From Pseudomonadota bacterium (GTDB taxonomy: Bacteria > Pseudomonadota > Gammaproteobacteria > Acidiferrobacterales > Acidiferrobacteraceae): 64,000 nt of DNA. The first letter of the stretch is position 1. Each line of letters opens with the position of its first letter. A program made the position numbers and the translations under genes. The DNA is taken from positions 1-64,000 of the forward strand of contig JAJYGP010000018.1 of the NCBI GenBank assembly GCA_021785035.1, in the 5' to 3' direction. This document shows positions 9,614-17,350 of the stretch, piece by piece. Under the pieces are notes generated by a model that was not told where the DNA came from, made no database searches, and saw nothing but the letters and a program-made list of their open reading frames with translations.

Positions 9614-10293
9614 CAGCCCACCAACTTTTGGAGGTAGCGGCTACTGGTTGTCCCCGCATGCAGTTGTAGGTAGCGCATGAGCATCCCGAACGTGAGCACG
9701 ATGATGAGAAGATCGAAGAGAATCACCAGTTCAAGTAAAAGGGGCATCCCCGGAACGAGAATCTGCGAGCCGAGAAATATGCCGTTTTCGATAACGAGTA
9801 GCCCGAGGATGTGACTAATCGCCTCCGATCGTAGGATCATCATCAGAAAGCCGATCAACTTGAGGCTCAGCATACAGGTGAGGGCGAGCACAATGATGGT
9901 GTCGGCGGTGTGCAGGCTGTGGCCGATTCTGCGCCCCACGACAAAGGCGATGATCACAAGGATCGTGCCCAAGACCAGGCTCGACGAGGGTTTCAGGAAA
10001 GCGGTGAACTCGCGTTCCAGATGGAGCCTGTCGGCGAGCCGCAAAATGAGATAGGGCAGCAGGCTACCGCGGAAGAGCGCTGTTAGGATGGCGATGACGT
10101 AAAGCTCGGGGTAATGCCCAAAGTACCCCACTGCGGCGGACAGGCCGGCTATGGTCCAGGACTCGAGAGCAAAGGCATAGATGTGATTCTTGAGCCAATG
10201 CGAGCCCAGCATAACAAAGGAAAGAATGAGGCTAATGATGGCCAGCATACTAAAGAGAGAGGTGGCCAGCGGGTTGATGTGAAGGATAAACAT
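9613..10293 (-). CDS. hydrogenase-4-like HyfE membrane subunit (NuoK-related)
   Basis: 226 aa polytopic protein in HyfE position, LGLLVIENGIFLGSQILVPGMPLLLELVILFDLLIIVLTFGMLM. Confidence 0.85.
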   Translation of the reverse strand: MFILHINPLATSLFSMLAIISLILSFVMLGSHWLKNHIYAFALESWTIAGLSAAVGYFGHYPELYVIAILTALFRGSLLPYLILRLADRLHLEREFTAFLKPSSSLVLGTILVIIAFVVGRRIGHSLHTADTIIVLALTCMLSLKLIGFLMMILRSEAISHILGLLVIENGIFLGSQILVPGMPLLLELVILFDLLIIVLTFGMLMRYLQLHAGTTSSRYLQKLVG

Positions 10294-10299
10294 GCGCGC

Positions 10300-11244
10300 T
10301 TACACCTGGTACGCGACGATCGCGAGTACGGCAAAAAGGAAGGACGCGGCGAGAGGCTCCTGATATCGGTAGAAGCGCAGGCGCGACTGCATCGTGTCCA
10401 CTATGACCATAACAAGACCAAGGGCTGCATACTTCCCAACGATCCAGCCGATGGCTAGGAGTACGGCCCCCAGGTGACCCGAGTGCGCAAGTCCCCAGGG
10501 AAAAAGAAATACGTTTAGGAAGATGGTGTACAGGATGAACTGCTTCATCCAGCCGGCCCATCTCAGTAAGGCCAGCAAGGGCCCAGAATATTCGAGCACT
10601 CGGGCCTCGTCGATCATATATATCTCGTAGGGAATCGTTGAATGAATGGGCAGGCGATCCGTTTCGACGGTCAAAAGGATCAGAAAAGCGGCCACGAGAA
10701 AGACGTGCGCCGGGCTCCAGTAGGCGACGGGGCTCGTCGCGAGCAGGTGGTTTGCTACGAACGGCAACATGGCATGGTCAAGGAAGGTAATGCCAACGAA
10801 TACCAGAATCAGCGTAGGCTCAGCCAAGATCGCTAGCATAACCGCCCGGCTCGACCCAAGTCCCCCGAAGGGTTGTCCCGAATCCAAGCCCGCCAGGAGG
10901 ATCATGAAATTGCCGAGCGTCAGGATGAGCCCGCCGCCCAAGATGTCGCCCATGTCCGAGAGTGGCAGGGGGTAATTCGTCAAAACGGGAATCAAAAGCG
11001 GCACGGTCATCATGGCCGTAAAGGCGATAACGGGTGCGGCCCAAAATATCCACGACGCGGATTCGGGTACGAGTTGTTGTTTGTGGAACAGCTTCCAGAG
11101 ATCGCGATAGGGCTGCACGAGAGAGGGCCCGCGCCCGCGTTGTACGCGCTCCTCGGCCGTCGCGATAAAACCGTGAAGCAGGGGGGCGAGTGCGAGCGTG
11201 AGTAATACTTGCCCGCACTGGAGAATGATAGGGTTCAGAACCAT
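10300..11244 (-). CDS. hydrogenase-4-like HyfC/NuoH-like membrane subunit
   Basis: PSLVQPYRDLWKLFHKQQLVPESASWIFWAAP ... ILAEPTLILVFVGI; likely ATG at 11244 preceded by GGAAGAG (the ORF track extends to a TTG at 11265). Confidence 0.88.
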   Translation of the reverse strand: MVLNPIILQCGQVLLTLALAPLLHGFIATAEERVQRGRGPSLVQPYRDLWKLFHKQQLVPESASWIFWAAPVIAFTAMMTVPLLIPVLTNYPLPLSDMGDILGGGLILTLGNFMILLAGLDSGQPFGGLGSSRAVMLAILAEPTLILVFVGITFLDHAMLPFVANHLLATSPVAYWSPAHVFLVAAFLILLTVETDRLPIHSTIPYEIYMIDEARVLEYSGPLLALLRWAGWMKQFILYTIFLNVFLFPWGLAHSGHLGAVLLAIGWIVGKYAALGLVMVIVDTMQSRLRFYRYQEPLAASFLFAVLAIVAYQV

Positions 11245-11271
11245 CTGCTCTTCCATCGACGACAAGACGTT

Positions 11272-11286
11272 CCGCGCGTGGCGCGG
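11272..11286 (-). other. hairpin between aptamer and start codon (possible expression platform)
   Basis: CCGCGC-CAC-GCGCGG 6-bp stem on the minus strand just 3' of the aptamer; followed by a U-containing stretch but no strong U-run. Confidence 0.4.
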
Positions 11287-11289
11287 ACC

Positions 11290-11341
11290 ATGCAGGAGTC
11301 ATCAGCCTCACGGCAGTTTACGGCGAACCCCATCGCCATCT
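11290..11341 (-). ncRNA. fluoride riboswitch (crcB-motif) aptamer in the 5' leader of the Ehr-crcB operon
   Basis: Minus strand reads GATGGCGATGGGGTTCGCCGTAAACTGCCGTGAGGCTGATGACTCCTGC: P1 stem GGCG/CGCC, AAACTGCC...GGCTGATGA core, GCC/GGC hairpin, and pseudoknot pairing of loop GGGGUU with GACUCC (4 Watson-Crick, 2 G-U). Confidence 0.93.
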
Positions 11342-11347
11342 GGTGCA

Positions 11348-11375
11348 AGAATACAAGACCCATGGGTCTTGTCAA
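11348..11375 (-). promoter_or_regulatory. sigma70-like promoter of the Ehr-crcB operon with 20-bp perfect palindrome across the spacer
   Basis: Minus strand TTGACA-N16-TATTCT; palindrome ACAAGACCCATGGGTCTTGT at 11353-11372; predicted start about 11341, exactly at the aptamer 5' end. Confidence 0.75.
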
Positions 11376-11536
11376 GGTCCAGCCTTATCCAATTGGCAAT
11401 TCTCGATGGGACACCGGCTATAAGCATCCGGTAACGCTGGTCTATGTTGATAGCCGCCCAACATCCGGCACAGACGTACTCAGGCACGCAAATTCTTACA
11501 CCGTCACCGGGTGTTCCGGGCTCTATCGCTCCACAA

Positions 11537-12385
11537 TCAAACTGGCGTCGGACCTTGCTTGCGACGATCGACAGGTGGAGTTAGCTGCGGTTTTTGGATC
11601 TCCGATTGGAGGAACGGTTGGCACCCCAACCGTAGTGCGATCTCCGTATCGGCGCACAATACCGCAACGTAGAGCGTGTCGCCGTGCCAATACCGATCCT
11701 CCCGAAGAAGACGTGAGCACAGCGCCATCCAGCCCGGACGGCCATGGGCCGCTCGCAGGATCTGCCGCTCCTGGCCGGCCATCAGGTCGGGCATCGTCTC
11801 CGGGCCAGCCCCGCGCAGATACGCCCGAAGTTGCCTCGCCGAGGATCGCGGCATGGCGACCAATGGCAGGGCCGGACAGCGCGCGCGCAACGCCTCCCGC
11901 TCACGTTGTCCGTCGACATCCAGAACCAGGGCGACCCCCGCCAAACCGCCGCGCAGGCGATGCAGGAAGCCCACCGTCGCGGCATTGAGGTGTTCCACAT
12001 GATCAAAAAGCAGTACGCCTCTGCGCTGCTCGGCGGCGGCCGCCAGTCGTACCCGTATGCGGTGCTGCGTCAGACCGGCGATATCGATCTCCGGGTAGGC
12101 GCGCGCGAAGGTCCGCGTCATGTCGCCAAGGCAGGTGGTGGTGTCGGCAATCCCTGATGGGGTTCCTTCGCGCTGGAGGCGCGCATGCAAGGCGCGCAAG
12201 AGCGTGGATTTGCCGCTCCCCACGGGACCGTACAGAACGAGGTGCTCGCCGCGCGCAAGCCGCTCGGCGATCCTTGCCCGAAAGGGCCGCGCGCGCCGCT
12301 TGTTGAGCGTCACACCCGGATCGCGCAAAGACCGGGGCGTCGTAGTGTCGGTAACGCGGTCGCGCGAACAGCGCCCGGGGCTCAT
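11537..12385 (-). CDS. P-loop AAA-type ATPase
   Basis: Walker A GPVGSGKST, Walker B-like GVLLFDHVEH; ATG at 12385 overlaps the MFS gene stop (ATGA). Confidence 0.7.
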   Translation of the reverse strand: MSPGRCSRDRVTDTTTPRSLRDPGVTLNKRRARPFRARIAERLARGEHLVLYGPVGSGKSTLLRALHARLQREGTPSGIADTTTCLGDMTRTFARAYPEIDIAGLTQHRIRVRLAAAAEQRRGVLLFDHVEHLNAATVGFLHRLRGGLAGVALVLDVDGQREREALRARCPALPLVAMPRSSARQLRAYLRGAGPETMPDLMAGQERQILRAAHGRPGWMALCSRLLREDRYWHGDTLYVAVLCADTEIALRLGCQPFLQSEIQKPQLTPPVDRRKQGPTPV

Positions 12386-13605
12386 TGTTGCGACCGCGGC
12401 CAACGGGTCAGTAAACCCGCGCCCAGAACGGCCAGGATCGCGGCATAAATGAAGCCGCTGGCAAGCGACACATGCGCCCACAAGAGACCTACGACAAGAC
12501 TGCTTACCAGATCGCCGATGCCACTGATTGTCCCCAAAAGGCCGAATCCAGTGGCGCGGACATGATCGGGAAGGAGTTCTGCCGCCAAGGCACTCTCGAT
12601 CGTATCGACGATCGCGATGTAGACGCCGCCCAGCACGAACAGGGGGCCCAGGACGATCACATGGCGCGCCGACACCAGGAATCCGATACACATGAGCGCG
12701 AATAACAGATAGCCCAGTACCAACAGTGGCCGCTTGCCGGTCTGCTCGCTCAAAAGGCCGACAGGGTAAGAAAAGGCGGCATAGGCGATATTGAAAAGGA
12801 TGTAGAGGCCGATGGCCCAGCTGTCAGCCCGCTGCACACCCAGGCTCGCGACAAGAGACTGGCGCGCATAAAGGATGAGCAGCATGGGACCGAAATTGCC
12901 CAGCCCAAATACCCCGGCGGCGGCGACGAATCGCAAGAAGTCGCGGGGCAGCGAGATGAGGCTTTGGCGAAAGCCGATATTGTGCCCGGGACGCGGCGAG
13001 GGTTCGCGCACCATGAAAAGGACGATTAAGATCGTCAAACCACCTGGGATCAGCGCTACCAGAAAGATCCCGCGATACCCCCAGTGGATGGCAAGCAGAC
13101 CCAGAGCGATCAGTGGTCCTATGACGGCGCCTAGGGTATCGGCAGCACGATGCAGCCCAAAGGCGCGCCCCAGATAGGCGATGGGGACACTGTCGGCGAG
13201 CATCGCATCGCGTATCGGACCCCGCGCCCCACGCCCGACCCAGGCGACGACCCGCACGACCAGCACCTGTGCCCAGATTGTCGCGAAGGCCATGACGCCC
13301 TTGAGCGCGGTAAGCAGATACCCGGCCACCAGGAATGGCTTGCGGCGACCCGCGCGCTCGCTGTAATGCGGGAGCCAGATTTTTGCCAGGCTCGCGAACA
13401 AGTCGCTTACCCCCTCTATGGCTCCCACGGCGCCGGAGCCCCCGCCGAGCGCCACCACGAAAAACGGCATGATCGATGTCACCATTTCATGGCCCATGTC
13501 GGAAAACAGGCTCAGAAGGGCGATCGCTGCGACGTTCCTCGTCAACCAGCGTCTGCTGGTCGCGCCCCCTCGATTCGCCCTATCTCCCATGGTGTCTCTC
13601 GTCAT
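12382..13605 (-). CDS. MFS transporter
   Basis: About 12 hydrophobic segments; GRGARGPIRDAMLADSV and GRAFGLHRAADTLGAVIGP typical of MFS_1. Confidence 0.88.
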   Translation of the reverse strand: MTRDTMGDRANRGGATSRRWLTRNVAAIALLSLFSDMGHEMVTSIMPFFVVALGGGSGAVGAIEGVSDLFASLAKIWLPHYSERAGRRKPFLVAGYLLTALKGVMAFATIWAQVLVVRVVAWVGRGARGPIRDAMLADSVPIAYLGRAFGLHRAADTLGAVIGPLIALGLLAIHWGYRGIFLVALIPGGLTILIVLFMVREPSPRPGHNIGFRQSLISLPRDFLRFVAAAGVFGLGNFGPMLLILYARQSLVASLGVQRADSWAIGLYILFNIAYAAFSYPVGLLSEQTGKRPLLVLGYLLFALMCIGFLVSARHVIVLGPLFVLGGVYIAIVDTIESALAAELLPDHVRATGFGLLGTISGIGDLVSSLVVGLLWAHVSLASGFIYAAILAVLGAGLLTRWPRSQQ

Positions 13606-13779
13606 TTGCCGTTCCCATCGGCCGCCCCGAGCCCGGTTCGCGTCATGCCGTTATGTGCTATGCGGCGGGCGGGGGCCGATCACGAGCGCGGCCTTATCCG
13701 CAGTCCCCGCCGTACATCGAATGCATTCCCTAGGCCACGCACTGGGCATTGCACGCGGTCGTATGAATGGCATGCGCCC

Positions 13780-14072
13780 CGGCGAGTCATTAAGGATCTT
13801 CAACATACGAACAACTTTCAGCCCCACATTGACGTCGAGCGGATGCTGAAGAGCGCAGTCCGTGAGCCTTGCCGCGATCCCGGCTCATGACACATGCTGA
13901 GCGCGACGATGGCACACATACGCGCATAGTCCAAGGGATGTCCCAGGGACATAAAGGGGTTTGTCACAATAATTGCGGGTGTCGAGATCCTGCTGATCGG
14001 CGCCGCATGCGGGACCGACCGGCACGCCATCGGATATCCAGGCGAAACATCGAGGACAGTACACTTTCCCCA
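13780..14072 (-). pseudogene. decayed zinc-ribbon/HEAT-repeat protein
   Basis: Minus-strand pieces in different frames: YCPRCFAWISDGVPVGPACGADQQDLDTRNYCDK, then LGHPLDYARMCAIVAL, then LQHPLDVNVGLKVVRMLKIL, with frame changes between. Confidence 0.55.
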
Positions 14073-14234
14073 CGACCATTCCCCTTGCCGGCCCGGTTCC
14101 GCCGGCCGATCCATGATACCGCCCCTGGGGCCGATTCGTCGGCCTACCGGCCGGGGCCTGCGTGCCGTAACAGCCGGCCTTCCACGACAGGCTCACGCCG
14201 GATCTTGCGGCGACCGCGAGCTTCGGCGCCAATC

Positions 14235-15500
14235 TCAAGGACCAAACCCGGTGCCTCCGTCAAGCTCGTGCTCGATCTCGAGAAGACGGTTATATTTGGC
14301 TATCCGCTCGGAGCGGCACACCGAGCCGGTCTTGATTTGGCCACCGCCCATGGCGACCGCAAAGTCTGCGATAAAGTCATCCTCAGTGTCGCCGGAGCGG
14401 TGGGAAACGATGAACGCCCAGCCGGCCTTGCGGCACAACTGAATTGCCTCGATCGCCTCGCTGACGCTACCGATCTGATTGGGCTTGATCAAGGCGGCAT
14501 TACAGGTCTTTTCCTTGATCGCGCGCGCTATCAGGCCTGGGTTCGTGACCAGGATGTCATCCCCCACGATCTGGATCTTGTCCCCGAGCCGCGCGGTCAG
14601 ATCATGGAAGCCGCGCCAATCGTCCTCGGCAAGACCGTCCTCGATCGAAATGATCGGGTACTTTCCGACCCACTCCTCAAACAACGCCACCAGGGCCGTG
14701 GAATCGGTGATGCCTTGATCGCTTCGCGTGAGATGGTAAGCACCGTCCTCGCAAAAGGCGCTGGCCGCGGGATCGAGCGCCAGGGCGATGTCGACGCCCG
14801 GCTCGTAGCCGGCCGCGCTTATCGCCTCCACAATCACCGCGCAGCCCTCCTCATTATCGTCGAGAGGTACGGCAAACCCACCCTCATCTCCGACGTTTGT
14901 CGGGTAGCCTCGGGCCCTCAATATGCGTTTTAGGGCCGCAAAGGTCTCTACGCCATACCGCAAGGCCTCCCCGAAACTGTCGGCGCCCACGGGCACGATC
15001 ATGAACTCTTGAAAATCCAGGGTGGAGTCACTGTGGCTGCCGCCGTTTAGGATGTTGATCATGGGTCTGGGAAGCCGGTTTGCACCGACACCTCCCAGAT
15101 AGGCGTACAGCGGCATGCCAGAGGCTCGTGCTGCGGCGCGCGCCACGGCCTGCGAAACACCAAGGATCGCGTTGGCGCCGAGATACATCTTGTCGGGCGA
15201 GCCGTCGAGGTCGATCATGAGGCGATCGATCTTCGACTGATCGCGAGGATCCATGCCTCGTATCGCCGGGCCGATGATGGTATCGACATGACCCGCCGCC
15301 TTGAGGACGCCCTTGCCGCCATAACGGCCGGCATCCCCGTCCCGAAGCTCCAAGGCCTCGCGTTTTCCCGTGGACGCCCCGGACGGAACCGAGGCCGTGC
15401 CGACGATGCCGTTGTCCAACACCACATACATCCGGATGGTGGGCTGGCCGCGGGAATCGAGAATCTCCAGGGCACGCACCGATTCGATACGAAGAGTCAT
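14235..15500 (-). CDS. eno: enolase
   Basis: ALEILDSRGQPT, SVPSGASTGKREALELRDGD, NILNGGSHSD, GDDILVTNP, ALIKPNQIGSVSEAIEAI, SHRSGDTED. Confidence 0.97.
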   Translation of the reverse strand: MTLRIESVRALEILDSRGQPTIRMYVVLDNGIVGTASVPSGASTGKREALELRDGDAGRYGGKGVLKAAGHVDTIIGPAIRGMDPRDQSKIDRLMIDLDGSPDKMYLGANAILGVSQAVARAAARASGMPLYAYLGGVGANRLPRPMINILNGGSHSDSTLDFQEFMIVPVGADSFGEALRYGVETFAALKRILRARGYPTNVGDEGGFAVPLDDNEEGCAVIVEAISAAGYEPGVDIALALDPAASAFCEDGAYHLTRSDQGITDSTALVALFEEWVGKYPIISIEDGLAEDDWRGFHDLTARLGDKIQIVGDDILVTNPGLIARAIKEKTCNAALIKPNQIGSVSEAIEAIQLCRKAGWAFIVSHRSGDTEDDFIADFAVAMGGGQIKTGSVCRSERIAKYNRLLEIEHELDGGTGFGP

Positions 15501-15644
15501 AAGCCGATCTCCTTGCTACGCCAATGGGCCATCACATCATGAACGGCACCGGCCGCCGGCACTCGTCATGGCTTTCATGACCCGCATCGCCGCGACACGC
15601 CCGTGCTTGACGTATACCGGACTCCGGCGGAGCGAGCCGTGACC

Positions 15645-16856
15645 TTATCCCGCCGACTCGCCATACATGTAATCGCGCGTCAAAGGGAGCGGGCTTGTGA
15701 CCCTGGCGTGACTCTTGACGGCCAGAACCTGGTAGATGGAAAGCCAATTGTGCGCAAAGCTGTACGCGCAGCCAGCCAGATATGTGCGCCATATTCGCCA
15801 GCGTTTTTCGCCGGCCAAGGTTCGGCACTCCTGGGATGCAGCCTCGAAACGCTCCACCCAATGGTTCAAAGTGAACGCATAGTGACGGCGGAGGTTCTCT
15901 ACGTCGACGATCTCGAGGCCCGCGTGACTCATATTCTTGAGGACAAGGCCGATATGGGCCAATTCGCCGTGCGGAAAGACATAGTTTTCTATAAACTGGC
16001 CACCGCCAAACGGTGTTTCGCAGGAATCCGGATCGGTCGATGTAATGCCGTGGTTCATCGCAACGCCATCGATATCCAGAAGGATATGGACACGCGAGAA
16101 GTAGTCGCGCATGTTCTTGAGTCCGACATGCTCGAACATGCCCACGCTCGTTATGCGATCAAACTTCCCCGTTATGTCTCGATAGTCTGCGAGGATTACC
16201 TCGCAGCGGTCCTGCAGGCCTTCGCGTGCGATCCGCTCGCGGGCGTACTCGTGCTGGTTCTGGGACAAGGTGATGCCGAGAACCTTGGCCCCATACGTCC
16301 CCGCCGCCCGGCGCGCGAGCGCTCCCCATCCGCACCCGATGTCCAGCAGCCGGTCGCCGCGCCGGATCCTGAGTTTGCGAAGGATATGGTCGATCTTCTG
16401 GGTTTGGGCCGCCTCCAGACTGTCTGTCGGCGCGCGGAAATAGCCGCACGAGTAAATCATGTCCCGATCCAACCAGAGGCCATAGAATTCATTTGAGACA
16501 TCGTAATGGTAGGCTATGGCCTGGGCATCTATATTTTTGTCGTGCCAGGCAAGTCGCGGCTTGTGCCGGAACGGGCGCCGGGCATTGTCGGGATGGGCGG
16601 CCAACTCGGCGGCTATCGCCACGACGTCCATGATGCGGCCCTCGATATCGATACTTCCTTCTACGTAACCCTTTCCGAGGTTATCGAGGGTTGAATCGAG
16701 GAGGCAGCGGAGGCCGGCCATAGATGCCACATGGACTGTGACGGTAGGGGTGGCGCCGAGATCGATAACAATGCCGTTCCAGAGGCGAACCCTCAAGGGG
16801 ATCGGCTTGAGTTTCCACCGCGATTTAAGATGCTCTACGAGCGTCTGCCGGATCAT
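15645..16856 (-). CDS. cfa: cyclopropane-fatty-acyl-phospholipid synthase family protein
   Basis: IAYHYDVSNEFYGLWLDRDMIYSCGYF, LLDIGCGWGALARRAA, GMFEHVGLKNMRDYF, QFIENYVFPHGEL. Confidence 0.93.
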   Translation of the reverse strand: MIRQTLVEHLKSRWKLKPIPLRVRLWNGIVIDLGATPTVTVHVASMAGLRCLLDSTLDNLGKGYVEGSIDIEGRIMDVVAIAAELAAHPDNARRPFRHKPRLAWHDKNIDAQAIAYHYDVSNEFYGLWLDRDMIYSCGYFRAPTDSLEAAQTQKIDHILRKLRIRRGDRLLDIGCGWGALARRAAGTYGAKVLGITLSQNQHEYARERIAREGLQDRCEVILADYRDITGKFDRITSVGMFEHVGLKNMRDYFSRVHILLDIDGVAMNHGITSTDPDSCETPFGGGQFIENYVFPHGELAHIGLVLKNMSHAGLEIVDVENLRRHYAFTLNHWVERFEAASQECRTLAGEKRWRIWRTYLAGCAYSFAHNWLSIYQVLAVKSHARVTSPLPLTRDYMYGESAG

Positions 16857-17304
16857 GATGCCCTCAATGGATGCAGCGTCGTTGGGGTATCACGGAACAC
16901 GCGGGCGCCTTCCTTGACTGTCGAACCATGTGACCACGAAGCCCTCTTCGACGGTTTACGGAATCCGGACCACAGGGGAACTTGGGTCTTTGCAGAAAGG
17001 CCGACGCGGTCCCACATTTTCCTGTGTTCCAGGACTATGTAGGCATCATCAGCCGGTAGGGCGGTTATGAGGAGGAATGCCATCTCCTGATCTCGCCGAA
17101 AAGCCTACAGGAGCGATGTCCGTTACGCAAGACCCTGGCGTCAGGCGGAGGATAGAGCAGCACAATGGGTCATAACGGTCTTCTAATCATGAAAATGTGT
17201 CTGGTCCTTGGGGGCTGTAGCCCCCTCTGTGAGAACCGTGAGGCCGTTTACCGGGAAGGTTTTGTGAAAGAGGCCGTCATGGTGGGTCGGCGTAGGGCCT
17301 AGGC

Positions 17305-17334
17305 CAAAAAAAAGGCCCCCATCGGGGGCCTTTT
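17305..17334 (-). terminator. rho-independent terminator downstream of the cytochrome-porin gene
   Basis: ggccccc-atc-gggggcc stem with an 8-A run on the + strand (U-run for the minus transcript). Confidence 0.85.
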
Positions 17335-17350
17335 CGATCACCTCTGTGTC

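Noticed and set aside
5888-11244. Calling the operon an active [NiFe]-hydrogenase-4 or formate hydrogenlyase
   Set aside because: Both NiFe CxxC motifs are missing from the large subunit and there are no maturation or formate dehydrogenase genes in the window
15501-15660. Fluoride aptamer upstream of enolase
   Set aside because: A GGCGATG string occurs on the minus strand but the AAACTGCC and CTGATGACTCC core elements are absent
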